Positions 17,015 through 25,223 of a stretch of 64,000 nt of DNA are shown piece after piece. The stretch comes from Pseudopelagicola sp. (lineage in GTDB: Bacteria > Pseudomonadota > Alphaproteobacteria > Rhodobacterales > Rhodobacteraceae): NCBI GenBank assembly GCA_026195905.1, contig JAPHRE010000063.1, forward strand, positions 1 to 64,000. Direction: 5' to 3'. Each line of letters opens with the position of its first letter. Within the stretch, counting starts at the first letter, position 1. The translations under genes were made by a program, and so were the position numbers. The notes beneath the pieces were generated by a model, which saw only the letters and a list, made by a program, of their open reading frames with translations, ran no database searches and was not told where the DNA came from.

Positions 17015-18247
17015 CTACCGAAACTCTTCCGGCTTTAACCCGTGCTTGGCCAGCTTGTCATAGAAGGTCTTGCGCGGCAGCTTGAGCGCCTGTGCCGCCG
17101 CGCTGGCCCGCCCGCCGGCGCGCCGCAGCGCCTCGGTCAAGAGCGAGCGTTCGACCTGCGCCATCTGCTCGGCAAGGCCAAGCCCGCCATGATCGCGCGC
17201 CTCGTCACTCTCCTGAAGCCCAAGCACAAACCGCATCGCCACGCCCATCAACGCACGTGCATTGCCCGGCCAATCCCGCGCCATAAGATCGGCCACAAGG
17301 TCCGGCGTGATCTCTGGCGCGGTGAGACCCGCCTGCTCTGCCGACTGGGCCACGTAATGACGAAACAGAACCGGAATATCCTCGGGCCGCTCGGCCAGTG
17401 TCGGAATGCGCACCTGCATCGCGTCAAGCCGATAATAAAGATCGGCATGCAACTGCCCGGCCTCGACCGCCCGCCCCAAATCCTGCGTGCTGCCAAAAAG
17501 AAGCCGCGGATGTCCGCCCTGCTCCATCAAGCCCATCAACGCAAATTGCGTCTCCATCGGCAGAACCGCCACCTCGTCAAGAAACAGGCTCCCGCCCGCC
17601 GTATCCTTAACCGCAACATTGAACCGCCCGGCATCCATCCCGCTGGCGGCGTATTTGCCAAATGGCCCCTTTGACAGCGGCGAACACAGATGCACCACCT
17701 CTGCGACCTTGGAAACCCCGCTTCCCGGTGCACCGCTGACAAGAACCTCGGCTTGGGTGCGCGCCACGCTGCGCACCCTTTGACGCAATGCCCCGGCAAG
17801 CTCGGATGTCCCAAAAAGCATCCGCGCCGCCGGGTCGCCCGTCTCAAGCTGCGCCTTGAGCCGCCGGTTCTCAAGCACAAGCGCGCGCGTCCGAAGCGCA
17901 CGTTCGATCACCGCCAGTAAATCTTTCGGCGCACAGGGTTTTTCAAGAAAATCAAACGCGCCCTGCCCCATCGCCGATACCGCCATCGGGATATCGCCCT
18001 CGCCGGTCAAAAGGATGACCGGCAATTCCGCGTCAACCTCTCGCGTATAGGACAAAAGATGAAACCCGTCCCGGCCCGGCATCCGAATATCCGATAGGAT
18101 CACGCCCTCGAACCCCGGCGCGATATGGTCCTTGGCGGCGATAAAACTGCCCGCCGGGATCGCCTCCAGGTCGGCCAGCTCAAGCGTCTGCGCCAGCGCC
18201 GCACGCACCGCCGCATCATCATCGACAAGAAGAACTTTCCGCGTCAT
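17015..18247 (-). CDS. dctD: DctD-type response regulator lacking the sigma-54 contact loop
   Basis: 410 residues. The receiver domain spans 1-120 with phospho-acceptor Asp53 (LSDIRMPG) and Lys103. The AAA+ domain is about 145-340 and a Fis-type helix-turn-helix is at 375-405 (ASAAAQALKLPRKTFYDKL). Two features of normal DctD are lost: the Walker A lysine (GAPGSGVSK instead of GExGTGKE), and the whole ESELFGHxxGAFTGA segment, since the chain runs from SGMDAGRF directly to the Walker B strand GGSLFLDEV. It is therefore about 30 residues shorter than sigma-54 activators and probably works without sigma-54. It overlaps dctB by 4 bases. Confidence 0.88.
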   Translation of the reverse strand: MTRKVLLVDDDAAVRAALAQTLELADLEAIPAGSFIAAKDHIAPGFEGVILSDIRMPGRDGFHLLSYTREVDAELPVILLTGEGDIPMAVSAMGQGAFDFLEKPCAPKDLLAVIERALRTRALVLENRRLKAQLETGDPAARMLFGTSELAGALRQRVRSVARTQAEVLVSGAPGSGVSKVAEVVHLCSPLSKGPFGKYAASGMDAGRFNVAVKDTAGGSLFLDEVAVLPMETQFALMGLMEQGGHPRLLFGSTQDLGRAVEAGQLHADLYYRLDAMQVRIPTLAERPEDIPVLFRHYVAQSAEQAGLTAPEITPDLVADLMARDWPGNARALMGVAMRFVLGLQESDEARDHGGLGLAEQMAQVERSLLTEALRRAGGRASAAAQALKLPRKTFYDKLAKHGLKPEEFR

Positions 18248-20016
18248 GCCGCCGCCGCCTCCTCGTTCCACGGGTCAAGCTCGACCGTGAACATCGCCCC
18301 GCGCTCATAGTTGCTGCCCCGGATATTGCCGCCAAAACTCTGCACCAAGCCATAGGAAATCGACAACCCAAGCCCCATTCCGTCGGCACTCCCGACCGCC
18401 TTGGTAGAATAAAACGGCTCGAAAATGCGGTCCGGGTCTTCGATCCCCGGCCCCGTATCGGCCACATCAACCGCCAATCGCGCGCCGCGATGCAAGGTGA
18501 TGGTGATCGTCTTTTCCGCCTCTCCCGCCATCGCATCCGCCGCATTGTTGATAAGATTGACAAACACCTGCACCAACCGCACCTCGCCGCCCCACGCCAG
18601 AACCGCCGCCCCCGGGGAGGTCCAGACAAGCGCGACATCCTCGGCCCGAAGCCGCGCCGCCGTCAATTCAACCGCCGTCTCAATCACCTGCACAAGGTCG
18701 ACCTTGCCCATCGGCTCGCTCTCATTGCGGGCAAAGGCGCGCAGGTTCTTGATGATCCGCGCCATCCGCGCCGCCATAGCGCTGATCCGGCCAAGGTTAT
18801 CGCTCGCCACCTCCGGCTTGTCACGCTCAAGGAAAAGCGCGGCATTGTCAGCATATTGCCGGATCGCCATAAGCGGCTGGTTCAACTCGTGACTGATCCC
18901 CGCCGACATCTGGCCCAGCGCCGACAATTTGCCCGCCTGCACAAGATCCGCCTGCGCTTTCTTAAGCGCCGCTTCGGCTTCTTGGCGTTCCGCGATCTCC
19001 CGGCGCAGTTGCGTGTTGCTGCGCGAAAGCGCCTTGGTGCGCGCCGCGACCCGCTCTTCAAGAACTGCATTGGCTTGCGCCAGAACCTGCCGCCGCCGCA
19101 TCGCCTGATCCAGGAAAACCCCAAAGGCAAGAAACACCGCCGCCACAACCGCCGCCTGCAACCCCGCCAGACGCCGTGCCGGGGCGGCATCAATCACCGC
19201 CTCGCCCGTCATCCCGATCACCGGCAAGGGCTGCACAAGATGCAGGCCGAGGCGCGGCACATAGCTCCCCCAATCCATCCGCCAGAGCCGATACCCGGCG
19301 CGGGTGATTTCGCGAAACGGCACCGCCGCGCCCACCGGCGGCACAAGCCCCGCCATCTCGCCACGCCGCTCCCAAAAAAGGATTTCCGAGCGGTTGGTGA
19401 TAAAAACGCGCCGATTGTCGTCGACAAAAAAGACCGCGGGCCCATCCCCGCGCCAATTCTCCTCGACCGAGGCCACATCGACACTCACCACAAGAACCCC
19501 CTGCACCCGGCCATCGCTGGCAAAGCTGGGGGCGGCGAAATGAAACGCCCGCCGCCCGGTCTCGGGGTCCACATCATGATGCGCCCCAAGCGCGCCCTGC
19601 AAAGCGCGCTCGAAATGGGGTCGCCCGCGCAGGATTTCCCCCGCATCGCCAAAGGCCGAGGCAAGAACCTGCCCGCCCCGGTCGGCATAGACCATCGCCC
19701 GCGCCGAGGTCTTGTCCGCCGCATCCAACAATAGCGCCTTGGCCGCTTTCTGCCCGTCTTGCCCCTCTTGGCCGCCTTGACCCCGCGACAAATCCTGAAG
19801 CGTCGGATGCGGGGCCATCAAAACCGCAAGCTCCTGATACCTTTGCAACTGCGCCGTAAGCCGGTCCGCCGCCAGCGCAAGGTCGGCCTTGCCGCGTTCT
19901 TCAAGCTGCGCCAGCGCCTGACCATAGCCAAACCACCAAACGCCGCCCGACACCGTGCCAAGCACAAGCGCAAAGATCAAAAGGATCGCATATCTATGGC
20001 GCACCAACGCTTTCAT
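18244..20016 (-). CDS. dctB: C4-dicarboxylate sensor histidine kinase (DctB)
   Basis: 590 residues. TM1 is at about 10-30 (AILLIFALVLGTVSGGVWWF). A periplasmic double-PAS-like sensor region of about 245 residues contains RAMVYADRGGQVLAS and AVFFVDDNRRVFITNR. TM2 is LAGLQAAVVAAVFLAFGVFL, followed by a coiled-coil linker rich in Glu, Ala and Arg. The kinase core has the H-box ISHELNQPLMAIRQYADNA, N-box NLINNAADAM, G1 VADTGPGI and G2 GMGLGLSISYGLV. This is the DctB layout; it senses dicarboxylates in the periplasm and phosphorylates DctD. It is first in dctB-dctD, upstream of dctPQM. A Gly/Gln-rich insert (RGQGGQEGQDGQK) in the sensor is odd. Confidence 0.93.
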   Translation of the reverse strand: MKALVRHRYAILLIFALVLGTVSGGVWWFGYGQALAQLEERGKADLALAADRLTAQLQRYQELAVLMAPHPTLQDLSRGQGGQEGQDGQKAAKALLLDAADKTSARAMVYADRGGQVLASAFGDAGEILRGRPHFERALQGALGAHHDVDPETGRRAFHFAAPSFASDGRVQGVLVVSVDVASVEENWRGDGPAVFFVDDNRRVFITNRSEILFWERRGEMAGLVPPVGAAVPFREITRAGYRLWRMDWGSYVPRLGLHLVQPLPVIGMTGEAVIDAAPARRLAGLQAAVVAAVFLAFGVFLDQAMRRRQVLAQANAVLEERVAARTKALSRSNTQLRREIAERQEAEAALKKAQADLVQAGKLSALGQMSAGISHELNQPLMAIRQYADNAALFLERDKPEVASDNLGRISAMAARMARIIKNLRAFARNESEPMGKVDLVQVIETAVELTAARLRAEDVALVWTSPGAAVLAWGGEVRLVQVFVNLINNAADAMAGEAEKTITITLHRGARLAVDVADTGPGIEDPDRIFEPFYSTKAVGSADGMGLGLSISYGLVQSFGGNIRGSNYERGAMFTVELDPWNEEAAAA

Positions 20017-20057
20017 CGCTTCGATCCTAGCAGTGCGCGCCCCCTGCTGACCATGAC

Positions 20058-20537
20058 TCAGGTTCCGCTCTGCGCCACAAGCGGCAGCCGCGTTGTGGAC
20101 TTGATCTCTTGCATCGACAAAAGCGCGGTTACGTTATGCACCCGCACCTCCGAGATAAGCGCCTGATAAAATTCGTCATAGGCCCGCGCATTGGCGACTC
20201 GCACCTTGAGGATATAGTCGATATCCCCCGCCAAACGATGCGCCTCAAGAACCTCTGGCCGATCCCGGAGCGCCTTGAGAAACGCCGCCTGCCAATCGGC
20301 CTCGTGCGCGCTGGTGCGGATTAGGACAAAGAAACACGCCTCAAACCCAAGCGCCTCCGGGTCAAGGATCACGGTTTGCTGCCGGATCACCCCCGCCTCA
20401 CGCAGCTTGCGAATACGGTTCCAGACCGGGGTTTTGGACGACCCCACGATCTTGGCGATCTCATCAAGAGACCGGCTTGAATCTTCCTGAAGACACTCAA
20501 GGATCCTGCGATCCAGATCGTCGATTTTCATCGCCAT
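20058..20537 (-). CDS. Lrp/AsnC-family transcriptional regulator
   Basis: 159 residues. An N-terminal winged helix-turn-helix (IDDLDRRILECLQEDSSRSL, then DEIAKIVGSSKTPVWNRI) precedes a RAM/AsnC ligand domain (LRDRPEVLEAHRLAGDIDYILKVRV). Such regulators form octamers and respond to amino acids. The start MAMKIDD at 20537 is preferred over the ATG six bases later because GGGGAG lies at good distance. It is divergent from a ferredoxin-NADP reductase and follows dctB on the same strand, but no link in function is evident. The amino acid sensed is unknown. Confidence 0.92.
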   Translation of the reverse strand: MAMKIDDLDRRILECLQEDSSRSLDEIAKIVGSSKTPVWNRIRKLREAGVIRQQTVILDPEALGFEACFFVLIRTSAHEADWQAAFLKALRDRPEVLEAHRLAGDIDYILKVRVANARAYDEFYQALISEVRVHNVTALLSMQEIKSTTRLPLVAQSGT

Positions 20538-20867
20538 GACGCTCTCCCCGGTCACACGGATATCGCCGCAGAGATTCGGAACATATGTTCCAATTTTTCC
20601 CGCTGCACCGCTTCGATACGGGAGAGTCTCCCCCACCTCAAGACAACACAGCATCAGCGCGCGACGACAAAGACGCAATTTTTCGGGATTTTCGTCCGCG
20701 CCACAGCGCATCTGCAACATGTTGTTCCGTCAAACCCGACTTGGATAAAAAACTTGCGCCAGATCAAAGCAATCTTTCAGATACATTTTTAAAACCGCGA
20801 TCAACCTGCTAGGCAAAGCCAAAGTTTTGCCACCCTCCCTTGCAACCGAACGAGCGAGCATCCTGAC
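20538..20867. other. 330-base divergent promoter region, no gene
   Basis: This lies between the lrp-type gene (minus) and the ferredoxin-NADP reductase (plus). The part at 20740-20800 is AT-rich for this genome. I saw no hairpin, repeat or convincing reading frame. One imperfect FNR-like box was judged too weak and is listed under rejected items. Confidence 0.5.
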
Positions 20868-21707
20868 GTGACCGACGCCCAAGCGACCGCCATCCCCAAA
20901 GTCCCGACCCTGCCTGACGCCCAGACCGTCACCGAGGTCAAACATTATACCGACCGGCTCTTTGCCTTCAAATGCACCCGCCCCGCCTCGCTGCGGTTTC
21001 GCTCGGGCGAATTTGTGATGATCGGCCTGATGGGCGATCCCGACCCCAAGACCGGCAAGCAAAAGCCGCTCCTGCGCGCCTATTCCATCGCCTCGCCCTC
21101 TTGGGATGAAGAACTGGAGTTCTACTCGATCAAGGTTCAGGACGGCCCGTTGACCTCCAAGCTTCAGCATATCCAACCCGGCGATCAGATCATCCTGCGT
21201 CCCAAACCCGTGGGCACGCTGGTGCATGACGCGCTGTTGCCCGGCAAACGCATCTGGTTCTTCGCAACCGGCACCGGCTTTGCCCCCTTCGCCTCGCTCC
21301 TGCGCGAACCGCAAACCTACGAGGACTACGAAGAAGTCATCATCACCCACACTTGCCGCGAAGCCGGTGAGCTGACCTATGGCCGCGAAATCATCGAAAG
21401 CCTCAAGACGGATGAACTCCTCAACGAGGTGATCGGCGAAGGTTTTTGGAAAAAGATCAAATACTACCCGACAACGACCCGCGAAGAGAGCGCCAAGATG
21501 GGCCGTATCACCGACCTGATGCGCTCTGGCGAGGCGTTCGAGGATCTCGGGGTCGAGCCGATCTGTCCGCAAAACGACCGCGCTATGGTCTGCGGCAACC
21601 TGCCCTTCAATCTCGAAATCAAAGACATGCTCGAGGAATACGGCCTCGTTGAGGGCGCCAATTCCGACCCGCAAACCTATGTGGTCGAAAAAGCCTTCCT
21701 CGACTAA
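20868..21707 (+). CDS. fpr: Ferredoxin/flavodoxin-NADP+ reductase
   Basis: 279 residues. The FAD-binding barrel includes SLRFRSGEFVMIGLMG and the FAD signature RAYSIASP. The NADP domain includes FATGTGFAPFASLLR, YPTTTREES, and MVCGNLPFNLEIKDML. It ends with a VEKAFLD tail containing an aromatic residue, as in bacterial Fpr. It transfers electrons between NADPH and ferredoxin or flavodoxin, supporting oxidative-stress defence and Fe-S assembly. The start is GTG at 20868, the only start near the conserved sequence. Single gene. Confidence 0.93.
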   Translation: MTDAQATAIPKVPTLPDAQTVTEVKHYTDRLFAFKCTRPASLRFRSGEFVMIGLMGDPDPKTGKQKPLLRAYSIASPSWDEELEFYSIKVQDGPLTSKLQHIQPGDQIILRPKPVGTLVHDALLPGKRIWFFATGTGFAPFASLLREPQTYEDYEEVIITHTCREAGELTYGREIIESLKTDELLNEVIGEGFWKKIKYYPTTTREESAKMGRITDLMRSGEAFEDLGVEPICPQNDRAMVCGNLPFNLEIKDMLEEYGLVEGANSDPQTYVVEKAFLD

Positions 21708-21842
21708 GCCGCGCCAAAGCGGTTCACGCCCCTCTCAAAGCCGGTCCACAGGGCCGGCTTTTTGCGGTCCGGGACAAAATCACACGGGTGACAAACCGCG
21801 CCCGCACGGCCTAAAGTTGCATCAGGCAACCAAGGGACCGCC

Positions 21843-22778
21843 ATGACCACTGCGCTCGTCGCCCAAATTCGCCACCATTCCCGCCATCTTGTGCGCGAGC
21901 TCGGCGTCCTCAATAGCGCCCTGCCCGGCATAGGCCTCTCCTCTTCCGCCGTGCACGCCATTGTCGAGATGGGGTTCGAAGACGGGCTGACGGCGCGCGA
22001 TCTCTCGGCGCGGCTGCTGCTGGAAAAATCAACCATTTCGCGGCTGGTCAAATCGCTGATCGCCAAGGGATTGGTCAACGAAACACCAGACCCGGAAGAC
22101 CGCCGCGCCAAACGGCTCTCCCTGACCCCCGAAGGGCTGGCCCGACTGGATCAGATCAACCGCCTTGCCGTGACCCGCGTCTCTGCGGCCCTTGAGCGTG
22201 CAACCCCCCGCGAAGGCGATACCATCCGCGAGGGTCTGCGCCTCTATGCCGGAGCGTTGGCCGCCGCCCGCGACGATCGCACGCCCCCCGCGCCTGCGAT
22301 CCGCACCGGCTATACCCCCGGCCTTCTGGGGCGCATCGTGACCCTGCACGCGCGGTATTATAGCTGTCTTGTGGGCTTTGGCCTGCCGTTCGAGGCCAAG
22401 GTCGCCGCCGACATGGCCGATTTCCTGCCCCGCCTGTCCAATCCCGCCAACGGCACATGGTGGCTCGACCGCGACGGCGATATTGTCGGCGGTATCTCCA
22501 TCGACGGCCAAGACCTCGGTGACGGCATCGCGCATCTGCGCTGGTTTATCCTCGACCCCGCCCTGCATGGCTCTGGCCTTGGCAACGCCCTCTTGGAAAC
22601 CGCCCTCGCCCATTGCCGCGCCCAAGGCTTCGCCCGCGTCGACCTCTGGACCTTCCACGGCCTCGACGCCGCCCGCGCCCTCTATGAAACCCACGGGTTT
22701 ACCCTTGCCGAAGAATTCACCGGCACCCAATGGGGCAAGGATATGCTCGAACAACGCTTCTCGCTGACGCTGACGTAA
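21843..22778 (+). CDS. MarR-type regulator fused to GNAT acetyltransferase
   Basis: 311 residues. Residues 1-140 are a MarR winged helix domain (LTARDLSARLLLEKSTISRLVKSLIAKGLV, then the wing DPEDRRAKRLSLTPEG). Residues 150-311 are a GNAT acetyltransferase with an acetyl-CoA loop (LDPALHGSGLGNALLETAL) and the ARALYETHGF motif. Fusions of this type are widespread and often annotated bifunctional. The target of acetylation is unknown and the regulator may control neighbouring or distant genes. It starts with ATG at 21843 after GGGACC, in the same direction as fpr but separated by 135 bases. Confidence 0.92.
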   Translation: MTTALVAQIRHHSRHLVRELGVLNSALPGIGLSSSAVHAIVEMGFEDGLTARDLSARLLLEKSTISRLVKSLIAKGLVNETPDPEDRRAKRLSLTPEGLARLDQINRLAVTRVSAALERATPREGDTIREGLRLYAGALAAARDDRTPPAPAIRTGYTPGLLGRIVTLHARYYSCLVGFGLPFEAKVAADMADFLPRLSNPANGTWWLDRDGDIVGGISIDGQDLGDGIAHLRWFILDPALHGSGLGNALLETALAHCRAQGFARVDLWTFHGLDAARALYETHGFTLAEEFTGTQWGKDMLEQRFSLTLT

Positions 22779-22791
22779 TCGCGAGGCCGAT

Positions 22792-23355
22792 CTACAAGTA
22801 CCGGCGCACAGAGCGGCAATACGCCTCAAACGCGTCGCCATATTCCTGCGCAAGCCATCTTTCCTCTAGGAAAATGGCGACAAGATACAGCAGCCCCCAA
22901 CACAACAGCGCCGCAACGACAAACGCCTGTGGTACAAGCAAAGCCCACCCCGCCAGCCCGAGCCACGTCGCGATATAGATCGGATTGCGGGAATACTTGA
23001 ATATCCCGCTGGTCCTGAGGCCTTCTTTCGATCCGAATGCATTCGACCAGCCAAGCACGCCAGTCGCGGCAAACGCAATCAAAAATCCTATAAAAATCAA
23101 TAGTATAGCCGAAATATTTACGACAGAGAACACCTGCGCGCCGCTCTGCCATAGGTGCAAGGCGGAGACCACAACAAGGCCATAAACCATCGTTCGGAAC
23201 AAACCCATGAAGACCGCCCTTTTCCATAGTTGATCGTCTGGCGGTGGCCAGAAATGGAAAGAGGGGTTTAAGAACTGATAGGTGGCAAGGCCCAACAGAC
23301 CGAGGCTCGCGGCAAAGCTCAGGATCGGCACAATGTTGAGAATGAACACCGTCAT
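22792..23355 (-). CDS. Isoprenylcysteine carboxyl methyltransferase-like membrane protein
   Basis: 187 residues with about five hydrophobic segments. The C-terminal half shows the ICMT/PEMT signature: GIFKYSRNPIYIATWLGLAG, then FLEERWLAQEYGDAFEAYCR. The Arg-Asn-Pro and Glu-Glu positions are the SAM-binding residues in this superfamily. The gene has more AT-rich codons (TATAAAAATCAATAG within 23090-23105) than its neighbours, suggesting more recent acquisition. The substrate in bacteria is generally unknown; lipid or isoprenoid methylation is possible. It is convergent with the MarR-GNAT gene, with only 13 bases between stops. Confidence 0.83.
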   Translation of the reverse strand: MTVFILNIVPILSFAASLGLLGLATYQFLNPSFHFWPPPDDQLWKRAVFMGLFRTMVYGLVVVSALHLWQSGAQVFSVVNISAILLIFIGFLIAFAATGVLGWSNAFGSKEGLRTSGIFKYSRNPIYIATWLGLAGWALLVPQAFVVAALLCWGLLYLVAIFLEERWLAQEYGDAFEAYCRSVRRYL

Positions 23356-23424
23356 GACACAACCCTAACCGGGATAGCGTGCCGGACAAGGGCGCATTTT
23401 TGTGGGCAATTCGGTGCCCCAAAC

Positions 23425-23459
23425 GAAAACGCCCCCGCAGTATCCTGCGAGGGCGTTTC
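23425..23459 (-). terminator. Terminator of the Ala-rich membrane protein gene
   Basis: An AAACGCCC...CGCA / TGCG...GGGCGTTT hairpin lies 20 to 50 bases beyond the stop at 23481. On the minus strand it is followed by TTTTCGTTTGG. Confidence 0.8.
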
Positions 23460-23480
23460 TGTCTTGGCTTAAACGCTGGC

Positions 23481-24302
23481 TTAGAGGCCAAGCGCCGCAC
23501 GGGCTTTTTCAAGCGCGGTCTTGAGCAGATCAGGGTTGCCCTTGGCCTGCTCCAACGCGCTCTTGAGCGTCATCTTGGTCATATCGCCAAGCGAAGAGCC
23601 ATCAATCGTCTCTTTGGCTTTTTCAAGATCGAACCCATCCACGGTCAGCGCCTCAGGAGCCTCAGGGGCTTGCGCTGCGGCATCGGGCGCAGTGTCCGTT
23701 ATCGCGTCGCTGGCCGCCTCGGTCGCCTCCGTTGCGGCCTCTTCGGTGGCCTCAACGGCATCGCCTGCGGTATCCATTGCTGCTTCGGCCGCATCTTCCG
23801 TCGCCTCTGCGGCGTCGTCGGCAACATCCGCCGTTGCATCTACTGCGTCACTGGCCGCATCTGCCGTCGCGTCTGCCGCATCAGTCGCAACATCTGCCGC
23901 CGCGTCGGTGGCGTCGTCCGCGGTCTCTGCGACCGCACCCGCTGCATCGCTGGCCGCATCCGTAGTGCTCTCTACGGCATCCGCTACACCATCGGATGCC
24001 GCTTCCGCCGCCTCCGTGGCGCTCTCGACGGCGCCTTCAACCGCATCGCTTACGGCCTCTTTGGCGTCATCCACAACCGCTGCGGCATCGTCCGCCGCCT
24101 CGGTGACGGCGTTTTCAACCGCCTCTTGGACGCTCTGCGCGTCCGGCGCGTCGGCCTCAAGTTCTGCCGGGGCTTCAACCTCGGCCTGCGGAGCCTCTTC
24201 CACAATTTCCGACATTCCCGGCGGCGTTCCTTTGTCCGCAAACATCAGATAGCCGAGAATGGCAACAACGACGGCGAGTCCTGCCCAAATCAGTTTTTGC
24301 AT
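23481..24302 (-). CDS. Membrane-anchored Ala/Asp/Glu/Thr-repeat protein
   Basis: 273 residues. A hydrophobic N-terminus ([20 protein letters not shown]) anchors it or serves as a signal anchor. Residues about 30-205 are extremely rich in Ala, Asp, Glu, Thr and Val, in loose 7-to-11-residue units such as [20 protein letters not shown]. They would form a long acidic amphipathic helix facing the periplasm. Residues 215-273 are less biased ([20 protein letters not shown]...[17 protein letters not shown]) and look like a small helical domain. Composition resembles LEA-like or apolipoprotein-like helices. No catalytic motif is seen. The repetitive codons also open long antisense frames, which I do not consider genes. 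Confidence 0.7.
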   Translation of the reverse strand: MQKLIWAGLAVVVAILGYLMFADKGTPPGMSEIVEEAPQAEVEAPAELEADAPDAQSVQEAVENAVTEAADDAAAVVDDAKEAVSDAVEGAVESATEAAEAASDGVADAVESTTDAASDAAGAVAETADDATDAAADVATDAADATADAASDAVDATADVADDAAEATEDAAEAAMDTAGDAVEATEEAATEATEAASDAITDTAPDAAAQAPEAPEALTVDGFDLEKAKETIDGSSLGDMTKMTLKSALEQAKGNPDLLKTALEKARAALGL

Positions 24303-24597
24303 AGGCTTTCCTTCCTTTTCATTTCACAGGTTCGCTCTCACGGGCCGCCTTTACAAGATCGCCCCGCGCGCTCCTTGCCGACACACATGGGACCACCGCG
24401 CCGCATCGACAAGGGGGAAACCACGTCAACCTGTCCCATGTAAGCCCCCATCCAAGCCGCTCAAAACCCGCACCCGTCGCTGGCGTTTCGGCCCAAACCA
24501 GAGCGCCCATGCACCGCCCCCGATTTGCCGCTTGAAGTACCCGCAAACGCCAGATAATTTAGCGCCAATCTATTCTGACGATAAAAGGAACGAACCC

Positions 24598-25143
24598 ATA
24601 GCTCGCAGACCTCATAACGCGCCCCCGACGCGCGACACCGGCCCCCGCGTCAACGACCGCATCCGCTCGACCGAAATCCGCCTCATTGGGGCGGAAGGCG
24701 AGAACGTGGGCGTCGTAACCCCGCGCGAGGCGCTCACAATGGCCGCTGAAGCTGGCCTTGACTTGGTCGAGATTTCGCCCAACGCCAATCCCCCTGTCTG
24801 CAAAATCATGGACTACGGGAAGTTCAAATACGAACAGCAAAAGCGCGAATCCGAGGCCCGCAAGAAACAGACCACGATTCAGGTCAAAGAGGTCAAGTTT
24901 CGTCCCAACACCGATACGCATGACTATGAGGTCAAAATGCGCAACGTGATCAAATTCCTCGAAAAGGGCGATAAGGTCAAAGTGACCCTGCGCTTCCGGG
25001 GACGCGAAATGGCGCACCAAAATCTTGGCCGCGAACTGCTTTTGCGTGTCGCCGAAGACACCAAAGAGTTGGGCAAGGTTGAGAACATGCCGAAAATGGA
25101 AGGCCGCCAGATGATTATGATGATCGGCCCGCTTTCGCGCTAA
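24598..25143 (+). CDS. infC: Translation initiation factor IF-3, started at ATA
   Basis: 181 residues, equal to other IF-3 proteins. IF3-N is at about 12-80 ([45 protein letters not shown]) and IF3-C at 88-180 ([32 protein letters not shown]). It binds the 30S subunit and checks initiator tRNA and start codons. No ATG, GTG or TTG sits at the start of the conserved protein. The codon after an AAAAGGAA ribosome site is ATA (24598-24600), giving (M)ARRPHNAPP. Rare infC start codons (ATT in E. coli) underlie autoregulation by IF-3, so ATA is the likely true start. Confidence 0.93.
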   Translation: MARRPHNAPPTRDTGPRVNDRIRSTEIRLIGAEGENVGVVTPREALTMAAEAGLDLVEISPNANPPVCKIMDYGKFKYEQQKRESEARKKQTTIQVKEVKFRPNTDTHDYEVKMRNVIKFLEKGDKVKVTLRFRGREMAHQNLGRELLLRVAEDTKELGKVENMPKMEGRQMIMMIGPLSR

Positions 25144-25165
25144 TCGCTGCGAAAGTCCGCTTTTT

Positions 25166-25205
25166 TGACGCCCCCGGCCAACCCTGCGCCGGGGGCGTTT
25201 TTCTT
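25166..25205 (+). terminator. Terminator after infC
   Basis: An 11-bp perfect stem, ACGCCCCCGGC / GCCGGGGGCGT, is followed by TTTTTCTTT and lies 25 bases after the infC stop. A T-run also precedes the stem, so it may serve the convergent xdhC-like gene too. Confidence 0.9.
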
Positions 25206-25223
25206 TGTCGAGCGGCCCGCGTC

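Noticed and set aside
20754-20767. FNR-like box TTGCGCCAGATCAA before the ferredoxin-NADP reductase
   Set aside because: Only the right half (ATCAA) fits the TTGAT-N4-ATCAA consensus; the left half has two mismatches, so I do not call it.
23379-24443. A 354-codon frame and a 243-codon Ser/Ala frame opposite the Ala-rich protein
   Set aside because: They arise from repeated GCC/GAC/ACC codons on the minus strand; the minus-strand reading has a signal anchor, a terminator and a sensible C-terminal domain.
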